From assembly GCA_958295665.1 (NCBI GenBank), contig OY282558.1:189523586-189587585 (forward strand): a stretch of DNA of 64,000 nucleotides. The letters run 5' to 3'. The notes under the pieces were generated by a model. It ran no database searches, was not told the origin of the DNA, and saw nothing but the letters and a program-made list of their open reading frames with translations. Made by a program: the position numbers and the translations under genes. Below are positions 35,059-46,450 of the stretch, piece after piece (position 1 is the first letter of the stretch; each line of letters begins with the position of its first letter). Source of the DNA: Tipula vernalis (lineage: Eukaryota > Arthropoda > Insecta > Diptera > Tipulidae).

Positions 35059-35074
35059 TGGTCCTTCGAGCCGG
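35059..35074 (+). promoter_or_regulatory. Primer binding site, tRNA-Tyr type
   Basis: TGGTCCTTCGAGCCGG lies just after the LTR. It is the exact complement of CCGGCTCGAAGGACCA, the conserved 3' end of animal tRNA-Tyr with CCA. It sets the LTR end at about 35055 and the start of minus-strand DNA synthesis. Confidence 0.8.
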
Positions 35075-35398
35075 CTCCTGACCAATTGGATCCAATTTTA
35101 TCCGGTTCAACTAGTGCGGATCAAACAAGCAGTTGTTCAAATTAAGCGGGGTGCAGTACAACTATATAGTGGTTGCCGAGGTCACTTCAGTTATCAGTGG
35201 TGGATAGAAACGTGGTCATTAATCAACCGGTACACATCAACATTATTCAGGAAGCCATCTTGAAGGTCGAGAACATATACAAGGTAATCTGTTTTATTTT
35301 TCCAATTATTAGTATATTCGGCATTAGTTAACGTTTCGGTGCATAATTTCTATTTGTGTATACATTGTGGCAATTTAAATCCATTTAATCCAATTTAT

Positions 35399-36838
35399 CA
35401 TGGAGGCCTTGAATAAACGTAAAGGTATCATGGGGGGCAACTCACTATATACATTAATTTTATTACGTCGAAATGAAAAGACACCTTCGTAGAAGAATAA
35501 GAAGTGAGATTGTCGAAAACCCATGAGTTATATAAACAATTTATCGAAGTTGAAGACCGAATATTCCAAATTGATGGAAAGGTGGTGTCGAAAATGGATA
35601 CAGTAGGCGAAATGTATCTTCCAATAGTGGCAAAAATCCAAAAATTGATTAGGAAAAAAAATTAAACCCATTGACAAATTTAGACCAAGATGAAACGGCT
35701 AATATCTCCGCGAATATAAGCTTTCGTTTTGATTTCAAATTACCACGCCTTAATCTCCCAATATTTGATGTAAATGTTAAACAGTGTCAATCATTTCATG
35801 AAATTTTCATATCAAGGGGGGCTGCCTATTTGTCAATATGTTATTTTCGAGTTGATGATTCAAATTATCTTGGAGCGATCAAGCGACTTACCAAAAAATA
35901 CGACAACAAGAAGCCTATAATATATACCTATGTTCTTGATTTTTTTGCAGTGACAAAATTTAATATAGCCTCTTCCAATAATATTATGAAGTTACATGAT
36001 GTAGTTAATGGAAGTGTGCGCGGCTTAAAATCACTTGGTCCAAAAGCGACGGAACGAGACCCATGGATAATTTTGTTAGCCAGTGATAAGTTAGATGAAG
36101 AAGCGAGACGTATGTGGAAATAGGAAACTGCAGAAGAAAGCAATTCAGTAATTCCTTGACCTCCTAAGCAAGCGAATGGGTGCATTAATAGAGACGGCTC
36201 CCGAACGCATAACCACCAGAGATAATTATAACCATACCAGACAAGCAACAGTGAAAACATTTCACTCTTTTGCTCAGTTACCTAGTTGGTCAATTTGCCA
36301 CATACACCATAGATTGTTTGATTGCCCAAAATTCAGAGAAATGTCCGTCGGAGCTCGAAGGGAGTTCATTACCAAGTCGAAAAGGTGTTTCAATTGCTTC
36401 AGTAATGATCACCTAATTACCAAATGCAAAAGTGCCAAACATTGTTGGAAGTGTTCAAAACGTCATAAAACTCTCCTGCATATCATACCAGGCAGTGACA
36501 TCCCTAATGTCAACCAAGGTTCCTCGTTACCAACCGAAGTAAATACAAATGAAGTTGTTGCCCGATTTGCGGTAAGTTTACATCAGACAAACCTACCAAA
36601 AGATAGCCCGAGGATACCAACACCATCGTCAACTCAGCCAAGGATTCCCATTTTACCAACAGCCTTTATTGAAGTACAACATAGATTCGGTAATTGGATC
36701 AATTGTCGAACTTTATTAGATGCTGGCTCAACGCATTCATTTGTGTCGGAAGATTTCATCAATCGGTTGCAAGTGTCAAGCTTTAAGGCTGATATAAAAA
36801 TCAATACGCTTAATAGTTCTACAGTTCCAGTTTAAAAA
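35399..36838 (+). pseudogene. BEL/Pao gag and protease, copy B (pseudo)
   Basis: A plausible gag start (MEALNKRKGIMGG) lies at about 35399 after the leader. It is soon broken by frameshifts. The frame at 35671-36123 and then 36176-36835 parallels copy A: LPRLNLPIFDVNVKQCQSF, DPWIILLASDKLDEEARRMW, knuckles CHIHHRLFDCPKF and CFNCFSNDHLITKC, protease LLDAGSTHSFVSEDF. Copy B has a stop right after RRMWK where copy A reads on. Both stop after STVPV. Confidence 0.87.
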
Positions 36839-36959
36839 TTAGATCTCGTGTCGATCACAACTACACTGTTCAATTAGAGGCACTGATCATACCCACAATA
36901 TCGTCCAATTTACCGCCAGTTCAAACCACGAATTACTAGCCGATCCAGCGTTCAATATA

Positions 36960-38716
36960 CCACTGAAAGTTGATATATTATTGGGATGTGAACCATTTTT
37001 CCAATCACTTCAAGATACCAAGTTCGTGCAAGGTAACAGAAATCATTGCCATAATGGTCTCATTGCCATAAATTCAATGTTTGGTTGGATAATCACAGGC
37101 CGACTGAGCGTTAACAACCAATCATCCAGTATTAAACCAATTGTCGGAACAGAAAAATTCTGAAAAATCGAGGAAATAGTAATAAGACGTCTACAATAAC
37201 CCATAACAAAATTACAGTTTGTCTAACATTTAAATATAGTCCTCCCAAGCTCGGCGAAAGTTGTTTCCAAGCAACCAAGAGATTTTATGCCTTAGAGCAG
37301 CGTTTACAAAGGGACGATGGTTTAAAGAAGGCATATCATCAATTTATGGCTGAATATCTGCTATTGGACCATTTGGAACTGATACCCCAAAACGAAACTG
37401 ATCGAGCCAATAATAAAATCTTCTACTTACCACACCATCCGGTTATAAAGGAGTCCAGCAGTATAACGAAGGTTTAGTTTAATCAGTCATTAAACGACAA
37501 TTTAATAATCGGATCAACTATCCAAGACAATTTGTTAAATTTGTTAATCCGTTTCCGTGCACATAAATACATATTTTCTGCTGACATCGAAAAAATGTTT
37601 CGGCAAATTTTAATATCAGATAATGACAAAGACTACCAGCGTATTATTTGAAGAGATGATCGTAACTAATTCCAGTTTAAAACATTACCGCTTAAAAACC
37701 GTAACCTACGGAATGGCGTCCGCACCATTTTTGGCAATTGGAGCACTCCACTATTTGGCAGATAAATTCAACGAGAAATTTCCGAAGGCCAGTGATGTTC
37801 TAAAAACGGATTTCTATATGGACGATTTAATGTTCGGAGCCGATGATTTAGAGTCTGCACAATTGTTACAAAGCGACATTATCAGTTTATTAAAACTTGG
37901 AGGATTTAATATTCGCAAATGGTCCTCAAACCATCCACAACTATTGGCAAATACTCCAATCGAAAATCGTGAAAGTGGACATCCTGGGAAATTACAGACA
38001 ATGGTCTCGATACTAGGTATTACATACAATCCCATTCAAGATTACTTCTTCTTTCGAATTACACTACCGGTAACAATCAAATTTACAAAAAGATCGTTTC
38101 TGTCAAAGAATCTTAGAATTTACGACCCATTGGGGTTGTCCCGTGTTACTATCGGATTAAAAATATTGTTCCAGTCACTTTGGTTACACGGTATCATTTA
38201 GGATGAGGAGTGGCCAGTACCTATATTAGAACGACATTTGTCAATAAGAAATCAACTATTTCAACTTACTGAACTAAAGTTTCCTAGATGGTTATATATG
38301 ACAGAACAACCAGTAGACTTGCATGGATTAGGTGATGCATCTTTAGACGCTTACGCAGCAGTCATAAATTCGCGAACAATTATAAAGGGACAACCTAAGG
38401 TCAATTTACTAGCAGCAAAGACTCGAGTAACGCCCATCAAAGCATTAAGTATTCCCAAACTTGAACTTAATGCAGCGACATTATTGATCCGACTATTAAA
38501 TACCGTGCTACAGTCACTTAAATTACCAAACCAACCTGACATATATTTATATTCTGACTCTACTGTAAGATTGCAATGGTTATCTAAACCACTAAAACTA
38601 TTAAAACCGTTCGAAGCAAACCGTGTTTCGGAAATAATGCAATCAACTAAACTGTGTCAATGGTATTTTGTGGCAACCGAAAATAATCCTGCCATCACGC
38701 TACTCGAGGAGTAAGG
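36960..38716 (+). pseudogene. BEL/Pao RT and RNase H, copy B (pseudo)
   Basis: The 192-codon frame at 37623-38201 keeps YRLKTVTYGMASAPFLAIGA and the active site FYMDDLMFGADDLESAQLL. It then has KLGGFNIRKWSSNHPQLL and LRIYDPLGLSRVTIGLKIL. The RNase H frame (38238-38714) has LHGLGDASLDAYAAVIN, IKALSIPKLELNAATLL and YSDSTVRLQWLS. RT is more complete than in copy A, but the VVFDAS entry block is lost near 37475. Confidence 0.88.
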
Positions 38717-38747
38717 CCAGATAAATTTCTACGTAACCCAACATGGA

Positions 38748-39178
38748 TCAATTAATGGATGTATTTTTATTTCGTTTAATTTCATTATTTTTTCTTCAAA
38801 TAATTTAAATTCTAATTTTTAAAAGCTTTGTGCAGAACAGCAAAATGGCCAAACTGTAGTGACATTATTTTGGATGGATGTGAAAAACTGATTCCAACCG
38901 CCCTTCAACAAATATATAACAATCCTCAGTTCGGAAAATGAGAATTCACGGATCCTGATGAAAATGCATTTTTGGAGGAATTGAGAGCCAGGATGTATGT
39001 TTGATTTGAATACCGGTTCTGTTATCTTGGCGCAGTTTTTTTTTATTATTTTGTTTTCCACCACTTCTGACACAAGCTATTACGAATGAGCTTTTGCTCA
39101 AAATAGGTTGTGTTAAAAGTTAAAAGCTAAAATTTAACAAGTAATTAAATAAATAAATTAATTAATTAAATAAATAAA
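38748..39178 (+). mobile_element. Insertion of about 430 bp absent from copy A
   Basis: Copy A reads GGATCAATGGACCCG without interruption (about 18189-18203). Copy B has about 430 bases between GGATCAAT and GGACCCG. The insert ends in a TTAAATAAATAAAT-like tail, as retroposons do. One plus frame reads LCRTAKWPNCSDIILDGCEK, then LIPTALQQIYNNPQFGK, a stop, and FTDPDENAFLEELRARMYV. This has the look of a protein C-terminus but is unrecognised. It may be a truncated LINE, SINE or gene-derived retroposon. Confidence 0.55.
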
Positions 39179-39189
39179 TGGACCCGAAT

Positions 39190-40418
39190 TTTTAAATATA
39201 AACCAGCTCCAACTTATTAAACCAACGATTATGGTCAGTAATGCCCAAGAACCCATAGGCAATTTTGCCACTGTTCCACAATGAATTACGACACCAAACA
39301 CCCCATAATATTACCAGCCAACCACTTGATAACTGAGATGATAGCTCGAGAAACACACCAAAAAAAAAATGCATGCCGGGCCTAGATTGATGAGCAAAGA
39401 TTCTAGAACAAAGGTATGCTATTTCCATCCATTTATGCATTGTGTGTCGCCGTTACAAGACGCAACAACAACAACAAATGATGGGACAATTGCCTTTATG
39501 CCGAGTCAAGCCTCCAATACGAGCTTTTATAGAAGTCGGTGTCGATTTGACAGGACCCTTTATGTTGAAGACAAACCGTTCGCGTGGAGCGAAGCTGTAC
39601 AAATGTTACATCGTTATTTTCGTCTGCATGGCCACTAAAGCCACTGCTATCGAGGTAGCCACAAACATGATAGTGACACTTTTCTTGCGGCATTGAAAAG
39701 ATTTTGCGCAGTGAGAGGAGTACCAAACCATATCCATTGCGATAATGGCACCAACCTTGTAGGAGCTAAACGACAATTACAAGAATTTTACACACAATAT
39801 CTCAACGTCCAAGAGAGGAAAATCCAGGCTTGGTGTTCCGACCATCACATTAACTGGCATTTCTTACCACCGGCTACTCCAACGTTCGGCGAATTATGGG
39901 AAGCCGCCGTAAAGTCGTGTAAATATCATCTACGATGAGTCCTTGGAGAAACTCATTTGATATATGAGGAATTTTTAACAATAATCAAGGAAATCGAAGC
40001 ACTGCTAAACTCAAGGCCATTGGAAGAGATCCCAGATGATGAATGGAATCCATTAACTCCATCATCCCAATGGAGATTAACTCCATCATCCCCGAATCCC
40101 AATCTACAAACGATTAAAATATCCCACCTAAACCGATGGCAGTTGATTCAGCAGATGATACAAGGATTTTGAATTGTCACGTCGTTAAATAATTTTTATA
40201 AGTGGCACAAAGAGAATCACCAATTCACATCAGGCGATCTAGTACTCTTACGTGATCAGAATTTACCACTAGCAAAATGGCCCATTGCTCAAATCTGTGA
40301 AGCCCATCCTGGAAACGATATGTTCATCCGAGAAGTCTCCCTGAAGTTGCCCGGGGGAGCAATCCTAAAACGTCCAATAACCAAGATAACCTTATTACCT
40401 AATTTTGACTCTATTAAA
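39190..40418 (+). pseudogene. BEL/Pao integrase, copy B (pseudo)
   Basis: Parallels 18785-19800: CRRYKTQQQQQMMGQLPLCR, first Asp in GVDLTGPFMLKTNRSRG, second Asp in HCDNGTNLVGAKRQL, Glu in FGELWEAAVKSCKYHL, and C-terminal LNSRPLEEIPDDEWNPL. Private damage includes loss of the region before the zinc domain (B joins at about 39282), a short tandem duplication of the AACTCCATCATCCC unit near 40055-40090, and a stop at 40170. Confidence 0.87.
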
Positions 40419-40601
40419 TAGAGCATGAAAAAGCTGGCATTCATCAGTCCACCTGAAATACAACATTAAACTAAACATTAATTTCTTTAAATTACTTTAA
40501 TTTATATAATTTACTTATCAAATTATAATCGTCCAGTTTCATTAGAATCCATTTAATGCAATCGGAAACTAGAAATTAATTCATATTAGAAATGTCACTT
40601 T
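40415..40601 (+). repeat. 3' LTR remnant of BEL copy B
   Basis: AAATAGAGCATGAAAAAGCT onward matches the LTR at 19885 and 30600. The end of pol is fused straight into the LTR at a short TCTAT/TAAATA junction. This removes the purine tract and the first about 75 LTR bases. It ends at GTCACTT, where a TIR element begins. Confidence 0.75.
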
Positions 40602-41061
40602 CCCTCCTGCCGCAAAAATGTATACAGCAAAAATGTACAGCGTACGAACAGTTTATGAACGCTTTATTTTTATAACACATTACTACTCGCACATTCCCCT
40701 GCCGGCCACGCGTAATGCAAACGTTCATTTTACGAATAGCCGCTCCTACTAAAGTGTTCGTAAACCTTATGTTAAAAAAGTATAGAAATGTTACATAAAT
40801 GATATGCTTGTCCCATGATAAGTGAAACATATTTGCGAAGACTTATTTATGTATTGGTTTAGAAAAAAATATTCGTAATGTGTACACCTTTTACAGAACA
40901 TTCATGAACTAAAAAATGGAATGAAGAAAACTACACGGTTTTGTAAATTCATATTTGAAATCTGAAATTATGAAGTAGTAGTAGTGCCGCATATTAAAAA
41001 CCGTTCGTAAACTGTTCGTAAGTGGTCCACTTTTTATGTATACATTTTTGCGCCGGCAGGG
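40602..41061. mobile_element. Non-autonomous TIR element, 460 bp
   Basis: The ends are CCCTCCTGCCGCAAAAATGT and the inverse of ACATTTTTGCGCCGGCAGGG, both continuing ATACA. Further in, GTACGAACAGTTTATGAACG pairs with the inverse of CCGTTCGTAAACTGTTCGTA. There is no coding capacity. No clear target duplication was found, so the superfamily is undetermined. Confidence 0.7.
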
Positions 41062-41206
41062 TCCATATACAGCGATGTCAATTACAGACTATAGAATTCT
41101 ATTATACTATTCTACTAAGTAAAGTTGACAATTTAAAAGACTTCTCGGACCTAGATTGAAACAATGGAATTTGTTGGATAATAATACGGGGTATCTTATT
41201 TTCTTA

Positions 41207-41905
41207 ACAGACAAGAAGATTTTATGAGTTACTTCACCAAAGCAGACGATTTGGTATTTTGTAATAATCCTGAAAGTCTTCTACAAAAGGGTTTCCCAGA
41301 AAAATCAAAGGAATGGCGACTTTTTATTGATTCGTCTAAGATCAGTTTAGAAGCTGTCCTGCTTCATAATGGCAAAAAATAACATTCAGTCTCTTTAAGT
41401 TATTATTGGGAAAAATTAAATACTCACAATTCACGTGGAACATTTGTGCTGATCTTAAAATTGTAGCAATGTTAACCGGACTGCAAGGAGGAAACATCAA
41501 ATTTTGTTGTTTTTTTTTTTGCAAATGGGACAGCCGCTCCATTATGCAGTAAAAAACTGGCCACAAAGAGCGAGTTTGACCCCTTCAAAGTGAAAAAAAA
41601 AAAAAATGTATCGCCACTCCATATAAAGCTGGGTCTCATGAAAAATTTTGTAAATGCTATGAATGAGGATGGTGAAGGCTTCTTTCAGTACCTCAAAACG
41701 AAATCTCCTCGCGTTATCGACGCAAAATTGAAAGAAGGAATCTTTGTAGGCCCACAAATACGAGAACTTATGAAGGACTCAAATTTTGAAATTAAATTGA
41801 TTGAAGCTGAAAAAAAGCATGGAACGCTTTTGCAGACATGTGTCATAATTTTCTTGGAAACAAAAAACATGAAAACTACCAGGAAACCTTCCAAGAATTT
41901 GTAGC
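41207..41905 (+). pseudogene. Fragment of a widespread uncharacterised arthropod protein family
   Basis: After an acceptor-like CTTAACAG the frame reads RQEDFMSYFTKADDLVFCNN, then WRLFIDSSKISLEAVLLHNG. After frame changes it reads SPLHIKLGLMKNFVNAMNED, then AKLKEGIFVGPQIRELMKDS. From memory these blocks belong to a multi-copy family of unnamed proteins found in many arthropod genomes (ILLPPLHIKLGLMKNFVKA is typical). Its patchy, multi-copy distribution suggests a mobile element, but I cannot name the superfamily. Stops at about 41381 and 41465 and a poly-A run at 41590 break it. The conserved later part is mostly missing. Confidence 0.6.
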
Positions 41906-42277
41906 GGGTAGTTTCTTCCATTACAAGAAACACCGCACAATAAAATCAACACCTCTGCAAGCTCTAATTTTTATCTATGGACAATTCTCCAGATAAAGAA
42001 TTTTACAAAATACGTTCCAAAATTTGTAACGAACAATTCGCATTTAATTGTGACTTCATTCTTTTCCTCATTACATAACGATTCTACTTTGGTATACAAA
42101 CTATACAAATTACATTGCATACACAAACATACAACATAACTTGTATATACAAATTTCGTATGCAAAATATAATTGAAAAATTATATTTTTGTGGCACACA
42201 ATCATTTTGTTAGCATGACCTCCAAATCACCTCATTTGGAATTGCATTAAAATCGCATCGATTTTAACAAGACAAAA

Positions 42278-42511
42278 TTGATAAAATCATACGAAGACAA
42301 TAGGTATAATGTTTTTTTCAACAGCCTGCGTCATAACTTTAACATCATCAATAACACGATGGCCCGAACAAAAGAAAAACTGGTTACCGAATTTAGGTTC
42401 GGCGGTTATCAAAAGCACACGAGGAAGAGAATAAACCACATATTCGATCTATTCAATTTGGGACTTCGCAGCAAGCAGCAGCAGAGCAGAAAAACATCAA
42501 ATACTATTTAA
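42278..42511 (+). other. Small open frame with polyadenylation-like downstream sequence
   Basis: A 77-codon frame whose last 50 residues, from MARTKEKLVTEFRFGGYQKH, are basic (KHTRKRINHIFDLFNLGLRS). An AATAAA-like signal follows at about 42535. It might be a terminal exon or the tail of the element-like protein upstream. I do not recognise it. Confidence 0.3.
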
Positions 42512-42514
42512 TAA

Positions 42515-43975
42515 TAAAAAAATTATTTTTGTTAAATAAAGTTTAAAAAGATAACTAACCAAAGTTTAGTTTTTTATTTTTACATTAATTAACATTATAA
42601 ATTCTTCTTCTTCATATAAAGCTCTAAAACGGAACATGCCCCTTAAAATTCATGTTTTCGACTCTCACTAGGATTTCTTTCAAAGGAAGAAAACTACAAA
42701 GTGAATAACTGGTTTTTAGATTGTTTTAATGATTTTTAATGTTTTGGAACGAAATTTGTCTACTATTGTCGCAGTTTTTAAATTTTACGCGTTTTAATTA
42801 AAAAATCCATGACCAAAAAGTATACGTGGTACATAGTTTTGTATGCTACATCTCTATTTAGAAGTATCAAATCTATAAAAATCATGCATAATAAATAGAA
42901 GGCGAAAAAAAAATTTTTTTTTGCAGACCAGTGAAATCAGTCAAAAAATTGCAATAACATGGACTGTCATCATCCTGAAATATTTACATTGTAACATATG
43001 TATACTAGTAGATTGTACATACATAGAATATTTTTGCTTGGGAAATGTAGCTTTGATTTTTGTTTAAACTGATGATGTTATCGCTGTACACAAAAATTGT
43101 CATAAAACTACCGTTATAATCGTATTATGACTCTCCCATATAGTCGCCAATCGTTAAACCAAGTAAACAAAATTGAAATAATGTTAAATTTTTTTGTTGG
43201 ATAATCCAGGCGGTAATCATTTAAATAAACAAACAAACGTTTATTGTTCAATATTGGAGGAATATTTTTTTAAAATATTGTGATCTCCTATTGTGTAGCG
43301 TTGCAATATTTAATTAACAGATTACATACATACAAAGTAAACAATACTGAGTTTAAAACCGGGACAAGACACACATTTTAATTTGTATAATTCAGGAAAC
43401 GTATTTACTATAAATTGTCCGTTGGTTGGCTTATTTTTGCCTCTTTCCCTTTAGTGTCTGTAGTGAGGCGCGATTTTACGTTAAAGTAGATTCCGATAGC
43501 TTCACCATATCGCCGATTAATATTCAAAACTGTAGAGCCTACCTATTACACGTCAGAACGTAATGAGAAAGAATGAGCCAATACTCCAAAAGTTGAGTCT
43601 GGTCTCCTCCACTACACTAAACCGGTATATTCAATAAAAAAAGGATACTATCATTACGGATTCCGCTCCAAATACGATAGGTAGTACAATCAAGTACTTG
43701 TGTCACCATGTTGGCAGATATTTTTTATATAATTTCTTAAGAGATACATTCACAATTAACATAAACTGATTTTGCTCCATATAGTATACTTAGAAAACGT
43801 CTCGACCCATTAAAAATCAAGCTTCAAAAACTCTGTCTCTTTGTTTGTTTCTTTACGTACGGCTACAGGTCCGTTTTGCGTAGACCATATGCCCATTGTA
43901 TTACTTCATGCCAGCCTGTAGTATTGACATTAAAGGTGGTTCGGCCCATGAATTCTGTACTTTCAACTGGGGTCA
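42515..43975. other. AT-rich sequence, nothing recognised
   Basis: About 1.4 kb with no convincing frame. A short inverted pair CAATATTGGAG / CTCCTATTG lies at about 43239-43296. Confidence 0.35.
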
Positions 43976-44070
43976 TAGCTGTATTCACCTTCATCACCGA
44001 TCGTAATCAGATTCATTGATTGATTGATTAATTAGGACTCCCGGACTCCCAGGCACACTGAACCGTAAAC
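43976..44070 (-). repeat. Partial SINE tail and family R fragment
   Basis: CATCACCGATCGTAATCAGA at about 43995 matches the tail of the tRNA-derived SINE at 51300-51435. It is followed by a (GATT)n run and then by GGACTCCCGGACTCCCAGGC, which matches the start of repeat family R. Confidence 0.5.
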
Positions 44071-44128
44071 TTTTTATGCATAAGAATTAAATAAGTTTTT
44101 TTTCAAAAGCCATCTCGTCGAAGTGTAA

Positions 44129-45090
44129 TTGAAAATTAAAAATATTAAAATGAATATTTTAACTGAAAAGCATGATGAAAATAATTTCAACGGACACAAA
44201 ATGAATGGAACAAACTACCGGTTATGGAAGTTTCAAATAACTGCATGTATGACATCGCGTGGTCTAACCGAAAATGCGTTAGGAAAATGTCCTTCACCAA
44301 AAGCTGATGCTGATGTAATAAGTAAATATGATCGTGATGAAGGAAAAGCCATGAATGCGATTATTCAATCATTGGATGTTGAACGTGCAAATTTTGTTTT
44401 AACATGTACAACAATACACATGCACGGATATTCGTGCTATGACATTATATGCAGAATATTTTGCATGCAAAATGAAAGATAATGAATGAAACAGGCGCTA
44501 GTTATATGTCCAAGGTAAATCAATTGGCTTCTGAAATAGAACAGAAAGGTGAAAAATTGTCGGATAAATTAAAGAGGGTTCGTATTATTAGTAGTTTAGT
44601 GCCAAAATATAATAATTATAAAACAGTTTGTATAATACAAGTGAAATACAATCAATGGGCACATTGATGTCATCTTTACAATTGAAGGAAGACAATTTGA
44701 AGCGGATTGATGGTGAAGATGTGTCAACATCTGGTGTTGCTTTTGCTGTAAGAACAGGCAAAAATAAAAAGCGATCAAAAATGGAGATTGATAAATTAAA
44801 GGTCATTGGTCAAAAGAATGTCCCAAAAATAGACTTGGTGATAATAAAAATTCATCAAATAAAAAGGACAATAGAAAGGAAGGCGGTTTAGCTTGGTGTA
44901 TTGTTACTAAAAGTGGGAAAAGTGAAAGTGATAGTAATATCAACAATAATTGTTGGTATGCTGACTCAGGTGCGTCGAGTCACATGACATTTCATCGTGA
45001 ATGGTTTTCTGAATATGTCGAATATAAAGAAAAATGTGTCGTTGAAGTAGCGGATGATCATTGTTTAGAAATACATGGTATCGTACAATT
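44129..45090 (+). pseudogene. Copia gag and protease (pseudo)
   Basis: The gag starts MNILTEKHDENNFNGHKMNG, then TNYRLWKFQITACMTSRGL, the usual copia Gag opening. KVNQLASEIEQKGEKLSDKL (about 44510) is the second Gag block. The CCHC zinc knuckle expected before the protease is not found. CWYADSGASSHMTFHREWF at about 44955 is the aspartic protease with DSGAS. Breaks lie near 44480, 44665 and 44890. Confidence 0.87.
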
Positions 45091-45119
45091 TTAATTGAAG
45101 CCCGAATAGGCAATCAGTG

Positions 45120-46450
45120 GTAACCACGTCGATTAGAAAATGTATTATACGTTCCGAATATTCCTAAAAATTTATTATCAACAGCAGTTTTAACAGACAA
45201 AGGTGTTAAAGTTATAATTCAGGAAAACGGTTGTAAAATGATTGATGAAAGAAATAATGCTGTTGCAGTTGGTAAACGTGTAGAAATGAATCAACTTAAA
45301 ATGGATTTTCGTTTGTGTATAAAAGAATAAGCAAACGTTCACTCCAGCATTGGCATCGTCGGTTAGGACATATTAACATCAGTACAATTATAAAAATGTG
45401 CAAAGATGGATTAGTGAGAGGTGTTGATTTATCAAATAGCGATAAATTCTTCTGCGAAGATTGTCAATTGAGTACAATGACACGTGCATCGCACCAACAA
45501 TCAGACAAATGACCATCAACAAAAGTTGAATACATGCATGTTGATTTGTGTGGTCCAATGTAATAAAACGGTGTTGGTGACATACGTTATTTCATGTTAA
45601 TTAAAGATGAAGCAACAAGTTTTCGTTTTGTATATTTGTTAAAATCGAAGGATGAAGTCTTTAATTGTTTAAGTTCGTTCATTCCAATGGTACAAAATAT
45701 GAATAATTGTGATGTATTAAATATTTTCGTTTCGATAATGGTACGCAATTTGTCAATGGAAAAGTCAAAAGTTTATTATCAAAAGAAGGTATACAAGTTG
45801 AAAATATTGTACCACACATACCAGAACAAAATGGCCGTACTGAACGTGATAATAGAACCATACAAGAATGTGCGAGAACTATTTTAATTGCAAGTGGTTC
45901 ACCGAAACTATTATGGCCGGAAGAAGTACGTACAGCAACATATTTGTTAAATCGTTCAACAAATAGTAAATGCATGGGTAATACACCATATGAAAAATGG
46001 TTCGATCGTAAACCATATTTGGGTCATATTAAAATATTTGGTACTGAATGTTGTGTGCAAATACCAAAACAGCAAGGCCGAAAAAAGTGGGATCCAAAAG
46101 CTAAAAGGGTTCATTTGGTTGGATATGAGCCTACAACGAAAAATTTCCGTTTGTATGATTCAAATAGTCGTAAAATATTTATAAGCTGTGATGTAAAATT
46201 TAATGAAATTGAATCCAAAGCTTATGTTGTTCAAGATTCAAGCGATAATATAGTTAAAGAAGCGGTTAAGCAAGAAACCAAAGAAAATGATGGTAATGCA
46301 TCATCAACGTGTGAAAATGTAGGAAATAATTTAGAAGACGATGCTGAAGATGATGTAACATTAATTGATAACGATAATCAAAATGGACGCAAAAAAGATC
46401 ATTATAATTTACGAGAAAATATTAAACCTCCAGAACGTCTCATTGAATAA
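45120..46450 (+). pseudogene. Copia integrase (pseudo)
   Basis: Zinc region: LQHWHRRLGHINISTIIKMC with FCEDCQLSTMTRA (45330-45485). First catalytic Asp in MHVDLCGPM (about 45535), then a stop; the second Asp in a DNGTQFVNG block (about 45730); the Glu in IPEQNGRTERDNRT (about 45825). The 168-codon frame 45944-46450 is well kept: NTPYEKWFDRKPYLGHIKIF, KKWDPKAKRVHLVGYEP and an acidic linker ending HYNLRENIKPPERL. Confidence 0.9.

Larger units (their letters stand above)
24950..40601 (+). repeat. Duplicated block B (direct copy of 10270-20023)
   Basis: The same content and order as block A. The most similar part is 26345-30560 against 11165-15361. Compared with A, B carries extra sequence at about 25990-26340 and 28025-28250, a full BEL 5' LTR with a nested Jockey LINE (30817-34279), and an insertion at 38748-39178. 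It has its own deletions, for example around 29965 and 39280. The right limit is the end of BEL LTR homology at 40601. Confidence 0.9.
30524..40601 (+). mobile_element. BEL/Pao retrotransposon, copy B, with nested insertions
   Basis: 5' LTR from 30524 to about 35055, interrupted by a Jockey LINE and containing a MITE-like palindrome; primer site at 35059; leader and gag start near 35399; gag, protease, RT, RNase H and integrase to 40418; then a 3' LTR remnant (40415-40601) lacking its first bases and the purine tract. Removing the Jockey, the LTR is about 1.06 kb. The pol genes carry the same early lesions as copy A plus private ones. Confidence 0.9.
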
